Below, one piece after another: positions 35,719 to 46,856 of a stretch of 64,000 bases of DNA (position 1 is its first letter; every line of letters starts with the position of its first letter). The notes under the pieces are model-generated. The model was not told the DNA's origin. It worked only from the letters and a program-made list of their open reading frames with translations, and did not search any database. The translations under genes and the position numbers were made by a program. This stretch comes from Theropithecus gelada (taxonomy: Eukaryota; Chordata; Mammalia; Primates; Cercopithecidae). The stretch is from positions 69,957,470 to 70,021,469 of the forward strand of contig NC_037670.1 in NCBI RefSeq assembly GCF_003255815.1, read 5' to 3'.

Positions 35719-36180
35719 ATGACCGAAAATTTCTGCATTAGATGGATGGCTGTGAGCAGTGTCCGAGGATTAGGCACAACTGGATGCCGTGGAATTACTG
35801 TGCTGTTTATTGCTCTCAAATCCTGCATAAACCTCCACCCTCTACCATTAGGTTTTCTTACCAGGAGAATCGGTGCATTACAAGGACTTGTACAGAGAAT
35901 GACCAGTACTCTTTCTATATAATCCAAGATTATACTTTTTTTTTCTTTTTCTTCTAGGGCTTCAGTTCTCAAGGGATATTGTCTGCTATTTGGAAGCCAT
36001 TTCCAATGAGTCTACTTAAATTTTTATTGAAGTAGTTAAAAAAATATTTTCCTGTATCAATGCAGGACTTTGACCACAATTGATCAGATATTGCCTTACT
36101 GCATTTTGTAATTCATCACTTAGTAAGTCAGTGTCTTTGATGGCAAGATGGATAGCAATTGGATTAGATTTTGAAAAAAA
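35717..36180 (-). pseudogene. ERV-A pol: reverse transcriptase remnant
   Basis: Minus-strand frame includes CNAPILLVRKPNG and FMQDLRAINSTVIP, the fingers region of gammaretrovirus-like RT. Upstream (36180-36016) is the linker between protease and RT. An Alu truncates it at 35716; the catalytic YxDD region was not found intact. Confidence 0.82.
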
Positions 36181-36187
36181 TCCTTTT

Positions 36188-36470
36188 TTCTTTTTTTTCT
36201 GAGACGGAGTCTGAGTCTGTTGCCCAGGCTGGAGTGCAGTGGAATTATCTCTGCTCACTGCAATCCCTACCTCCCAGATTCAAGCAGTTCTCCTGCCTCA
36301 GCCTCCCAGGTAGCTGGGACTACAGGTGCACACCACCATGCCTGGATAATTTTTGTATTTTTAGTGGAGATGGAGTTTCACCATGTTGGCCAGGCTGGTC
36401 TCAAACTCCTGACCTCAGGTGATCCACCCACCTCCACCTCTCAAAGTGATGGGATGACAGGCGCCCAGCT
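36188..36470 (-). mobile_element. Antisense Alu inside ERV-A pro-pol
   Basis: CTGAGACGGAGTCTGAGTCTG to ACAGGCGCCCAGCTG; lacks a few bases of the Alu start. Confidence 0.88.
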
Positions 36471-36590
36471 GATTTTGAAAAATTTTCTGTCTGTTAATTT
36501 TGTTTTATCATGTATAGCATCTAATTCTAAATACATTTCACCTTTCTAAGAGAAATAAATATGGGTATTACATAGTTCTAAGAAGTTTTC

Positions 36591-36907
36591 TTACTGGATG
36601 GAAACTAAGGAAACCAAAAGTAAAACATGTGTCCCTTGTAAGGGACCTAGTTGAAAAGTTACAGGTTGAGACTTATGTGCTGATACAGGAGTATTTATAA
36701 CACCCACCATTTGGACCAAGTGTTTACTCTGAGGAATGGGACCTTGTAATAAGGTGGGATATATTAGAGATAATGTTTGGAACCCAGGAGGGGCCTTGCC
36801 AAGGGCTCCTGCAAACTTTGGCAAAAGTCAGTTGGATAAAAACAGTCCTGCTGGTACCAGGTGTTGATTGACAAAGCAGCAGCGGTCAAGGCAAGATTCA
36901 TTTTGGG
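36591..36907 (-). pseudogene. ERV-A protease-region remnant
   Basis: The frame 36824-36591 ends in LGPLQGTHVLLLVSLV, the kind of segment following the active site in class I ERV protease. The sequence between this and the primer site has no gag resemblance. Confidence 0.6.
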
Positions 36908-36925
36908 TCCCTTCTTGGGTAGCCA
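36908..36925 (-). promoter_or_regulatory. ERV-A candidate primer-binding site
   Basis: TGGCTACCCAAGAAGGGA on the minus strand, 12 bases after the 5' LTR end. It starts TGG like all tRNA primer sites; it looks nearest to an arginine tRNA type, but this is not certain. Confidence 0.5.
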
Positions 36926-36937
36926 GATATATCAACC

Positions 36938-37642
36938 TGAAATAATATAATTAAAAGGGTCAGAATCCAGTTTTAAAGAGTTTATTCAAGTGAAAAGCTG
37001 GGAAGGGCCATTCTGGGACTCACAGACTCCAGAGAAATGGGATCAATGCTCTGAAGTTAAAAGTTGAGTTTTTGCTTATATAGGAGGAAGACAAAGAAAT
37101 GTAATAGGATTAACTTCAACATTTTCTATACAAGTTATAGAGTTATAATAAATTAATTAGGTACAATTCGTTTCTTTTCAGTATGGCTTGTTTTCTTTAT
37201 AGCTGGTTTTCATTTCCTTTCCAATTGAAAGAGTGAATTTCACCTTCCACCTTAAGACAATGTGATAGCCAAGAGTGAATTTCACCTTCCACCTTAAGAC
37301 AACGTGATAGCCAAGAGTGAATTTCACCTTCCACCTTAAGACAATGTGATAGCCATGAAGTCTTTGTGTGAAAAAGGTAAGAGGGAGGTTAATCTATCAT
37401 GAAGATCAGCAGAGTGAGGGAAGGGGTCTTCCTTGGTGCCCTTCTGTCATCTACAACTAAAATGTTGTAAACTAAAATTGTTACAAAACAAGGCAGGTAA
37501 GGAAGAGGGCTTAATCTATTATCAGAGAAACAAAGGTTACAGCTGTCTGTCATGTGACTCAGGTACCATAATCACATCCCTTTAAGGCTCAAACATAATT
37601 TAGAGTTTCAGCAGCTTAGAATTTGAATTATTTATTTTCACA
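36938..37642 (-). repeat. ERV-A 5' LTR
   Basis: Minus strand begins TGTGAAAATAAATAATTC and ends ATTATTTCA. It is longer than its 3' partner mainly because of two extra 42-base units. Confidence 0.9.
37230..37355 (-). repeat. Three tandem 42-base units in ERV-A 5' LTR
   Basis: Units at 37230-37271, 37272-37313 and 37314-37355, each beginning AGAGTGAATTTCACCTTCCA, nearly identical. The 3' LTR has one diverged copy at about 22386-22430. They sit in the U3 half, where retroviral enhancers lie. Confidence 0.95.
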
Positions 37643-38400
37643 GTACCAGAGGGTAGAACATGCACCTAAAATCTCTATAAGCCTGTTGTTCAAGCTGGCT
37701 TTGCAAACTGGACAGTTTTGTGGTTTTGACCAGACTTTTGTCTATTTAGACAAATTTTGCTGTGAGTCTCCAAAATAAAACCGGATGAGGTTCCCCTCTC
37801 ATTTTATATCCTTAAGAGTCTGAGTCGTGACCAAGTGGGAGTGCTCTCTTTTGGTCTCTGCCATCTGAGAGGCATGATGTTCTGGTCACATTCAGTGGCC
37901 AGACTAAACTAATTAGAAAGCCCAAGACAAGTAATATTTTAAGCAGCACACTCTTTGTTCCAAACCTGTCAGGCTTCAGGACAGGTTGTCTTAAGTCGTT
38001 CCATCTGTAAGTGGTCTCAACCCTGGTTGCCTGGTTAATCCTGGGGAGATTCAATCCTAGGAGGGACCGTCTGGTGACTGGCAGCCCCACACAAATTTGT
38101 GAGATATCGAAGGCAATGAATTAATGGGTTTGTGATGACCGGTGGCCCCCCACAAATTTGTAAGATACCCAGAGCAACATAAGCACAAACACCATCCTTA
38201 ACTGTCTTTAGCTACAAGAATCTTTTGCCATCTTAGTCTATTCCTGGGAATAAATTCTGGGGGCTTATGGGGACTGCATCTTCTATGCCCTCTCCATGAA
38301 TATCTCTTACTCCAAAACGAAATCATTGGACTAGACATTTCATGTTTATGCTGTAAATATCCATATTCCATTAGAGAGACTGACCAATACAGTGTTTTAG
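37643..38400 (-). other. Unclassified ERV-like sequence with a tandem pair
   Basis: Has a TGGGGGGCC-containing segment like a primer-site region and a 92-codon frame (38090-37812) with a hydrophobic stretch LLKILLVLGFLISLVWPL. Two related units of about 57 bases lie at 38069-38183. Could be part of another retrovirus flanking ERV-A, or a leader. No firm identity. Confidence 0.35.
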
Positions 38401-38408
38401 AATTTTGA

Positions 38409-38722
38409 AAGTACAGCTGACCAGGTGTAGTGACTCATGCCTGTAATCTCAGCACTTTGGGAGACCAAGGCAGGCGAATCACTTGAGGTCAGGAATTCGA
38501 GACAAGCCTGACCAGCATGGTGAAACTCCGTCTTAACTAAAAATACAAAAATTAGCCGGGTGTGGTGGTGCATGCCTGTAGTCCCAGCTACTTGGGAGGC
38601 TAAGGCATGAGAATTGCTTGAACTCAGGAGGCAGAAGTTGCAGTGAGCTGTGATGGTGCCAGTACTCCAGCCTGGGTGACAGAGCAAAACTCTGTCTCCG
38701 AAAAAAGAAAAAGGAAAAGAAA
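38409..38722 (+). mobile_element. Alu (AluS-like)
   Basis: GACCAGGTGTAGTGACTC to AAAAAAGAAAAAGGAAAAGA. Confidence 0.88.
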
Positions 38723-38759
38723 AAGTGCAGCTTTAAAATTAGTACATACTAACTCTAAG

Positions 38760-39035
38760 GAGGCAGTGAGGAATGTGAAGGAAGAGCCAAGACTGAGTTC
38801 AGACACCAACTTCCCTCCATGAGCTCTGGATTGTGGGCAAGTGTTTTCATCTTCCTGTGAGTCATGCTTCACCATCTATAAATCCCAAGGAGTATAGTGT
38901 TAGACTCCCTAGGATTAGAATCTGGAGTCAGTTTAGGCTCAAATCTTGGCCCCTTTGCTGGTTTGACATTGGCAAAACTTTGCTTCGACACCCAAGTGTA
39001 CATCACAGGGTTACTTAATTCCTACTGTGAGGCTC
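38760..39035 (+). repeat. MIR SINE fragment(s)
   Basis: Sense MIR pattern at about 38910-39025 (GGCTCAAATCTTGGCCCC, CATTGGCAAAACTTTGCTTC). An earlier piece at 38780-38880 may belong to a second copy. Confidence 0.55.
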
Positions 39036-40080
39036 TATTCCACCAGAGGACACAACTGCCAGCTTGGGACAGTGGGTTCCCTTTGTGCCCAACACACACA
39101 TACACACGTGCACACACACAGCACACTGTCTTTCCCACAGATGCTTTTACTTTTTTTCTTTAATTTTTGGAGGGCTTGCCTAGTGATAAGGGAGAGAGAG
39201 AATGGGGACTCTTGGCATCCAATGAGAAGTCATCAAACTTCTGGCCCTTAGTCTTCACTACCTAGAGTCTCAACGGTCATCCTTGGTTCCTGTCTGCGTG
39301 ACCTCATCAGGACCAGAGACTGCTGTGGTCCTTTACTTCTCTGAAACACCGCAAAGGGCTGCACCCACTTAAAAACACCACACATCCACTTCTTCCTGGG
39401 AGTCTTTCTGCCTCCCTGGGGCTCCACCCATAAAGCTGATAGCAGCCCTCCCTGCAGGGGTGGACTGTGGCTGGGGACTGGGTGAGGTGGACAGGACAGG
39501 GATCTTTTTCAGACTCCTGCTCTCTGACAGGGTTGTCCAGGGGAGAGAATACAGTTATGGGTTCTGCTTCTGGTTGGGCCAGTAAAGCCCCTTCCTCGTC
39601 CCTCTTTTCTGCTCACTAGAGACAGAAAGTAAAAACCATGGCTTCAGGCTGCTAAAAGCCTAAAACAAAACAAAACTGAACAGCAATAACAAAATAAGGT
39701 GGGTTGGACAAGCCTGTTAGCTTCTCTCACACAACCTCCCTCACCCTCCTCTGGCCCAGGGCATTTTTGTCTAGTTGTTGGGGCAGGAAAGCCCAGCTAC
39801 TAAATAAACATGTGTTTTCCCCAATCATTTTTCCAAAACTTTAGTTCTTTGCTTTTCCCCCCAAAAGGCTAGGATTTTGAAATGTTTCCCACCCCAACTT
39901 TCTGCTTTTCCTTCCTTGGGAAAATGAATAAAATGCTCTGGCTCTCTGAATCAGATGAAGGCCAAAAGACACATGAAAATGTCATAGAAAAAAATACCAG
40001 TTAAAATTTTATAATATTGTGCCATATAAAAATTTAACAAGTAGTGAAAAAAGAAAAATAGCTCAGAGCAGCCTGAGCTA
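39036..40080. other. Intergenic sequence, no repeat or gene recognised
   Basis: Moderate GC with a short CA-rich tract at 39092-39124. Looks like unique sequence; no conserved frame. Confidence 0.5.
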
Positions 40081-40775
40081 TGTGAGTTCTGCAGAAGTCT
40101 CAGAGAGCCTTTGCAGACCTTTGCAAAAGGCCCAGAGAGACAGGAACATGGGCCTTCAGTCACACCTCGCCACCTGGGGCAATTGTTTAAGGTTATTTTG
40201 TTCCTGATTTGCTGCCTCACCCATTATCTTCATGTTCCTGGAATATGTATTACAAAGAACAATGTATAGCCAATCAACAGTTTGTGTTATTTAATGCAAA
40301 TTCCTGGTAAACAACTTAGAAGCTGCTGCTTCTTTTTTCCTTTAAAAACCTGCTTGTGGCCAGGCGCGGGGGCTCACGCCTGTAATCCCAGCACTTTAGG
40401 AGGTGGAGGCAGGCGGATCACCTGAGGTCCGGGAGTTCGAGACCAGCCTGACCAACATGGAGAAACCCTGTCTCTACTAAAAATACAAAATTAGCCAAGT
40501 GTGGTGGCGCACGTCTGTAATCCCAGCTACTCGGGAGGCTGAGGCAGGAGTATCGCTTGAACCCGGGAGGCGGAAGTTGCAGTGAGCTGAGATCGCACCA
40601 CTGTACTCCAGCCTGGGCGACAAAGTGAGACTCTGTCTCAAACAAAGAAAACCTGCTTGTAAGTGCTGCTAATCTGAGTGTAGTTTCAGGGCAACTTGAA
40701 TTTATGTTCCTGGGCTGCAGTTCTCAAACTTGGCCCGAATAAACTCTCTACTAATAACTAATTTAGTGTCAGATT
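40081..40775 (+). mobile_element. Probable old LTR, split by an Alu
   Basis: CTTTAAAAACCTGCTTGT (TATA-like) and, beyond the Alu, CCCGAATAAACTCTCTACT (poly(A) signal) look like the end of an ERV LTR. Family unknown. Confidence 0.4.
40358..40647 (+). mobile_element. Alu (AluS) with 13-base target duplication
   Basis: AAAACCTGCTTGT at 40345-40357 and 40648-40660 flanks the element. Confidence 0.95.
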
Positions 40776-40779
40776 TTTT

Positions 40780-40945
40780 TCCTTTATGTAAATAATAATT
40801 TATGTAAAATTCTTGGCACAGTGCCTGATGCATAGTAAACACTAATAAATAGTGACCACAATTATTACTATCTGCTCCATAATATTATTTTAAGGATTAA
40901 CATAGGCAGAATGTCTGACACATAATAGATGTTGAGTGAATGCCA
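40780..40945 (+). repeat. MIR/L2-like fragment
   Basis: GGCACAGTGCCTGATGCATAG and TGTCTGACACATAATAGATG recall the 3' portion of MIR, seen twice. Confidence 0.5.
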
Positions 40946-41390
40946 CCCATTATATTGAAGAAAAATGATTTTGAGCTCAATGTAAAGAATATATAAATAA
41001 AAATATTTTTAACATATTAAATATCTGTACATATATTAATAAATACATAGTTTTTGAATGAGAAAGTTTACTGGTAATAACTTTTTCAAAAGCTTTGAGA
41101 ATGTGTCTTACCTATTACTGTTTTTAACCCCCTATAAACTACATCCTATGCTAACTAGAAGTACATACTTTGAGTTCCCTGGCCTTCATACTCTGCAAGA
41201 CAAAATCAGCAAAAAAACCATTAAACCTTTGGAAAAACATATGACATATGACACTGGCCATTAAATCAATATATTTGACTGAATGGAATTTTTTATTTTG
41301 TCTAAATCTAGTGGCAGAAAAACATGAAAAGCAAAATTATAGATGGGGCTGTGGTGATGGCAGGTTCAGACACTCAGGCTTCTAGACATG
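40946..41390. other. AT-rich intergenic sequence, nothing recognised
   Basis: No gene or clear repeat seen. Confidence 0.45.
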
Positions 41391-41770
41391 TGTATCAGTT
41401 CATTCTTGCATTGCTAGAAATACCTAAGACTGAGTAATTTATAAGAAAAGTACAGGAAGCATAGCAGCATCTGCTTCTGATGAGGTCTCAGGAAGCTTCC
41501 AATCATAGTGGAAGGCAAAGGAGGAGCACGCACATCCCATGGCTAAAGCAAGAGCAAAAGAGCGAGGAGGGAGGTGCCACACACTTTGAAACGATCAGAT
41601 CTCACGAGAACTCACTCACTATCATGAGGACAGTACCAAGAAAATGGTGCTAAACCATTCCTGAGAAATCTGCTCCCAGAGCCAATCATCTCCCACCAGG
41701 CCCCACCGCCAACATTGGGGATTACATTTCAATGTGAGATTTGGTGGGGACACAGATCCAAACCATATCA
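41391..41770 (-). mobile_element. Solitary MaLR LTR (MST-like)
   Basis: TGTATCAGTTCATTCTTGC to CCAAACCATATCA. Flanks ACATG/ACATA match at 4 of 5. Confidence 0.88.
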
Positions 41771-42149
41771 ACATATTCCAGAAAAATATCAAAATGAATC
41801 AGGCTTCTAGGGTATTGTCCTAGGTCCTCCTCCTGGTTTAACCTTCAGGTGGAACAATAGAGAACGCATTCCTCTTCCTAATAAGCGCAAGCCTTGAGGC
41901 CCATCCTCTCATGATGAAGCTGCATTAAAGACTTCCCCTGAACCTGGCATCATTGCATCCACAGTCTCCTCTCCTACTTGATAATTCCCAGCAGCATAAA
42001 TACATGTTGATCTCTCAGTGTGCAGCACACACACTTACAGACACTCATACACACAGTGGCCTCTTAATTCCATATCTTCCTCTAGCTATTGCTTCATTTC
42101 TCTACTCCCTAGCAGAAGAAAACTTTCGGGAAGAACTGTCTAGGAACAC
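41771..42149. other. Intergenic sequence, nothing recognised
   Basis: No gene or clear repeat seen. Confidence 0.4.
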
Positions 42150-42930
42150 TGCCTGTACCACCTTAGCAAACATCTTCTCTTTAGCCCACTCCAATCTGTC
42201 TTCTGCCATCAACACTGAAATAAAATCACTTTTGTCATCTTGCAGATGAATTCCATTTGCCACAATCATTGGGTACTTTTCTGTCCTCATCTTCACCTCC
42301 CAGCAGCATTTGACAGGGTGGCTGGTTTCCCCTTCTTGAAATGCTCTCCTTGGAATCTGTGGTGTGACAGTCTAATGTCCTCCTCGACAGGCTACCCTGC
42401 CTCACGGCTCAGTTTAGGGCTCTCTTCTTTCATAAGTACTTGCTGTGGATAATCTCATTCATTTTAATGGCTTTAAATACACTCCATCTGTTGACTGTTT
42501 CCAAATTTACATACTCACATATCCATTAGCCTGCTTGCCATCTCAGTTTGGATGTCCAATAAGTATTTCAAATATAGCTTCTCGAAAATGGGTATCTTGA
42601 ATTTCCTACATAATCTGCCTTCACCTCTCACAGGCTCCCTAATCACATCCTCTCTGTTACTCAAGCTAGAAACCTGGGAATTATCCTGTTTTCCCCTCTC
42701 TTGCATTTCTACAACCAAGTCATCACCAATTCCTCTTCTGAAATATGTATCTCTATTTCCTCTAGTTCTTTCTGTCCTTGGCCACCATTCTGGTTTAGGC
42801 TACATCATCTTCAGCCTGGATTACTTCCAGAGACCCTTAGCCTGGCTCCCCAGATCCATTCTTGCCCCTTCCCAGCACATTCTCCTTACACTGGCATCCC
42901 TTCCTGTCACTCCAAACTGAATGCCACTTG
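42150..42930 (+). repeat. Old dispersed repeat, LINE 3'-end-like
   Basis: The series GGATGTCCAATAAGTATTTC, AACCTGGGAATTATCC, TTCTACAACCAAGTCATC, CAGCCTGGATTACTTCC is a widely repeated mammalian pattern; I believe an old L1 3' region. Several overlapping open frames here have no protein kin. Confidence 0.45.
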
Positions 42931-43504
42931 GGACTCAGGATATATTATGGGGGTAGAGTCAAAGGAGTTGCTTATGCGGGATGCGAAGAGAGAAACCAAG
43001 AATGAGTAGGATTTTGCTGGAGCAATTTCATTTTTGTCAAGGTGGGAAAGTTTGGATGAGGTACAAGTTTGGTTTAGTGGGGTAAGGGATAGGGTGATCA
43101 GCAGTTTCGTCTTCAATATGCTAACCCCAAAATGTCCATTAGTCAATCAGAGGTGGTCTACGGTAGGAGAAATGTTAGACATATTTGTTGAATGAATAAG
43201 CGAACCAAGCTAGGCTATCAGAGAAGCAAATTTACAGGGAGAGATTTGGAAAAGTTGTTAGGCTATGATCTACTGAGACTTATGTGACGTTCTAATGGAA
43301 ATCTCGTATTACTTGGAAACATGGATCTGGAGATTAATAGAAAAATGAGACCTAGATACATAGACCTGAGGGTCATCACTGCATGTTTAAATTATGGAAG
43401 AAAATAAGATGGCTCACTGAGACTTCTAGAAAATTAAAATATTTTCATGTCATATTTTTTATTCAAAAAAATTAGTTTTATTGAGTCTGACAGAGGAAAA
43501 TATT
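42931..43504. other. Intergenic sequence, nothing recognised
   Basis: No gene or clear repeat seen. Confidence 0.4.
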
Positions 43505-43655
43505 GAGCATCGTCCCTGGCTTCTACCCACTGGAAGCCAGTAGCTCTCATCATCCTTCACCCCCCTACCCCAGTGTGACAAACAAAAACGTCTGTAGACA
43601 TTGCCAAATGTCCCCTGGGATGGGAAGGGGGATCATCCCTGGTTGAGAACTACTG
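43505..43655 (-). mobile_element. MER5A-like hAT DNA transposon remnant
   Basis: Contains GACATTGCCAAATGTCCCCT and CCTGGTTGAGAACTACTG, the reverse complement of the MER5A consensus end. Confidence 0.8.
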
Positions 43656-45429
43656 ATTAGAAGAATGTCAATGAGAAAATCAGTACTTCTTTTTAGTCAC
43701 CAAAATGTAATATTGGGGAATACGGGAGAAGAGTTTTTATCCTGAAAAATGCTCTTGGAAGGGATTTTAGAATTAAGCTGGCTGCATGTACCCAAGGATG
43801 CAGGATTGGGAAAGAAGAGGGTCAAGGAGGGCACACTGGCAGAGAGCAAACTGACCCAGGGCAGAGGAGGAGAAGCCCCTGGACACAGTGGTAGGGAGGC
43901 TCAGTTTTGTTGGCAGCCTCTAACTTTCACTCAGCGTTGCCGACAGCCTTTTCTCCCCCTGCAGTAATCCTGTCTGCTAGCCACAGGCTTTTGGCTTTGG
44001 CAGAAACAGACAATGTCCCCAGCATTGCTGGACCTCATGGTTTATTATTTCACTTGAGAATTTCAGTGCAATTCACCTGCTGCCCCCTAGTGGAGCGGTT
44101 TGGTGATGCCTAGTAAACTGTAGCAGTTCCTGATGTGCGTTTAAAGGCTGAAACTATCAAGCTGGCTCTGAGCTTGAACACTAGGGTCTAGAGACTGGAA
44201 CTCGTTAACCCTCTAGCTTTCCTCCTGTCCTTCCTCCAAATTGCATGCCTAATGCTTACTAGAGACTCCACAAACATGGAGGAGGTGAGTGCACAGTCAC
44301 CCGGGCCAGCAGAGGAACACAGGGGCGGGATAACACAAAGGTTGGAAGTAAGGTAAAGAGTAGCCCAGGACATTCCACTGAGCACCAGGGAACATCTCTC
44401 TATTTACCTTAGCTGTTGCTGTTCTGGATACCCTTTGAGGAAAAAACAAGAGGACAGCAGGTGGAAGCGACACCATCCTGTTTACAAAGGCAAGATGGAA
44501 ATGTTATTCACTAATCTAGACCATGGAATGACACTGCTCCTTAAGAGTTGCAGTTGAAGACAGAGCATCTATGTTTGTGTATTTGCCAGAAAAACATTAA
44601 TCATAGCAGAATTCCTTAGCACAGATTTAGAAATATTGAGGGGAAAATCCTGCCCCTGAAACATAATTGCATATGGGAGGGTGGTGTAGAAAACAGTTCT
44701 CTGAGGAGAGTGGGAGGGCAATCGCTGTATCACCAATGTTACAAAGGCCCCTACTCATTGTACTTTAAAGAATAAATTTTTAGCTTAAAAGTCACACTAC
44801 ACAAATTATGAAAATATCATATTTTTAAAAGATCACCATTTATTTAAATTGGGGTCATCCATAGTGCACCAAAACTATTTTTGGTTTTCCAAGAAAAAAT
44901 ATGTATGCATAAATCTTCATGTTAAATGGTCAGATTCTAAGTATATATTGAGGGTAGAGTCAATGGGATTTTTGGATTTGCTCACAGGTTGGATGTGAAA
45001 GGGAGAAAAGGTGGGATATCAGAGTCAAGACTTCTTCCAAAATAACCTAGCAAAGTGTCTCAACATCTTCATGTTGTAGGGAATGAGTAGGGACAAGGGA
45101 ATTAATTTCTAATTCAAAACCTGAATCAGTTACATAATTGGTTTAATTCCAACTCATAATGATTTTCTGCCATAGTAAAAACTGGAGGCATGAAGTGATA
45201 GAATGTATTATAAAGAAAACTTTGAACGGACAACCCCTTCCTAAAAGTGAAAGTACTCTCCTTTATGACATGGTTTTCTGACATGAACTAGGTATCTGGT
45301 TTTGCTATCTAATAATTGCCTAATTTGGGGATGCAATTTATAATAAGTTTCTCTGTTCATGAATTGAAAATAGAAAACAGTCACTCTGCCCACGTACTCT
45401 CACTAGGTAACCTGCACATAGAGCCTCTG
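43656..45429. other. Intergenic sequence, nothing recognised
   Basis: No gene, RNA or clear repeat seen in about 1.8 kb; candidate unique sequence. Confidence 0.45.
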
Positions 45430-45785
45430 TCTTAGCTCAAACTCCTGTTAAGAAATTAACAGTGTCTTAAACGATTCATCTCTCACAGTTCTGGAAGCTG
45501 GAAAGTCCCAGATCAAGATGCTGGTAGATTTCGTTCTGGTGAAGACCTCCTTCCTGATTTGTAGTCAGCCTTCTCCTTGGAGCCTCACATGGCAGAGGGC
45601 AGAGAGAACAAACTCTTATCTCTTAAGAGCATCAATCTTATTCATAGGGTAATACCCTTATTCCCCAATTACTGCTCAAAGGCCTCACTTTCTAACACCA
45701 TCACATTGGAGGTTAGGCTTTCAATATAAGAATTTTTTTTTCTCACATCTGTAGCAGCCAGATGAATATATGAATACATTCAGTC
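45430..45785 (-). mobile_element. MaLR LTR (MLT1/MSTD-like)
   Basis: Landmarks CTCACAGTTCTGGAAGCTGG, CCTCACATGGCAGAGGGC, ACACCATCACATTGGAGGTT, ending near CATTCAGTCCATA. Confidence 0.75.
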
Positions 45786-46342
45786 CATACTATCAAAGGA
45801 CAATTTGTTACCTGGAGATACGCTTTGCAACCTATTGGTCAACTGAGGATACTGAGTAGACAGTTGAATATATTTAGTCTCAGTGTTCATGAACCATTGA
45901 TTCCACCTCAAGTATATCTTTGACATATAGCATGTGTATGACTTCTCAGGGTTAAAAATAATTATCTGTAGAAGTTTGTCTAAATAATATGCAGATAACC
46001 AATTCCTCTGGAATTTCAACTTTTTAATGCTTGGATTAAGCTCAGCCTTGAAAGAGTTATTTGCTGGGATTCCAACACTTTGGAAGTTTTAAAAATTTTT
46101 TACTGAATTGCACTTCAACATAACACTGGCCTATACTGTACCCAATGAAATTGGTGATTTTACCTCTAGGAATGTCAACATAGATTGTGCCATTATACAA
46201 TTTCCATTATGAAGCCCCATGAGATAAATACACTTCAGGTCTTAGTACCAAGATAGTGATGCAGCTTCTATATTATCTGTCTTACTTTGTGAAGACTGAT
46301 CCATGCAAGTGAATCTTCCTTCTTTCCAAAGAAAAAAAAATT
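45786..46342. other. Intergenic sequence, nothing recognised
   Basis: No gene or clear repeat seen. Confidence 0.4.
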
Positions 46343-46577
46343 CAGCCTGTAATCCTGGCACTTTGGAAGGCCAAGGTGGGCAGAACACCTGAGGTCACGA
46401 CTAAAAATATAAAAATTAGCTGGGCGTGGTAGGGGGTGCCTGTTAATCCCAGCTATGTGGGAAGCTGACAACAGGAGACTTGCTTGAACCTGGGAGGTGG
46501 AGATTGCAGTGAGCCGAGATCACACCATTGCATTCCAGCCTGGGCGACAGAGTGCAACTCCATCTCAAAAAAAAAAA
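46343..46577 (+). mobile_element. Alu, 5'-truncated and internally deleted
   Basis: Starts inside the left arm (CCTGTAATCCTGGCAC), lacks about 35-40 bases between ACCTGAGGTCA and CTAAAAATA, and ends in an A tail. Confidence 0.8.
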
Positions 46578-46856
46578 GGAAAAAAACGTTGAGTCAAATA
46601 TGCTGCCTAATATATACATGTTCAGGTTACTGCAGCATGTATTTTTGCTGTAAATACTTCCCTGGGCTTTATCTTGTCTACCGACATTCCCTTCAACTAT
46701 AATTCCCTAAGTTGCTTATCATTGTGGTTTAAATAGCTACCTCACTTTTTTCATTTTGAATGAGGCAGGAAACAAAATAGTAAACCTTGGGCTCAAGGTG
46801 GACAAAGGAATGAGAGACGTAGAAGAAAATAAGAAATGAACTGTAGAAAGTTAAAG

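Larger units (their letters stand above)
22101..37642 (-). mobile_element. Class I endogenous retrovirus (ERV-A), antisense, gag-less and interrupted
   Basis: Order on the minus strand: 5' LTR 37642-36938, primer site about 36925-36908, protease 36824-36591, RT, RNase H, integrase 32640-32090, env surface part 32085-31483, [ERV-B insertion], env transmembrane part 23877-22715, purine tract 22713-22699, 3' LTR 22698-22101. It also holds a MaLR LTR and three Alus. No gag is found between the primer site and protease. All frames are broken. pol and env resemble gammaretrovirus-like class I ERVs; the family is not named. Outer flanks do not match as a target duplication. Confidence 0.88.

Noticed and set aside
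37230..37355. 42-base repeats as a CRISPR-like array
   Set aside because: Head-to-tail units without spacers, inside a retroviral LTR.
37812..38090. 92-codon frame with a hydrophobic segment as a small membrane protein
   Set aside because: Lies in retrovirus-like sequence beside an LTR, without a promoter or known relative. Kept only as an ERV-like feature.
42552..43009. Overlapping frames of 100-120 codons around 42.7 kb
   Set aside because: They overlap a sequence recognised as an old dispersed repeat and run in conflicting frames.
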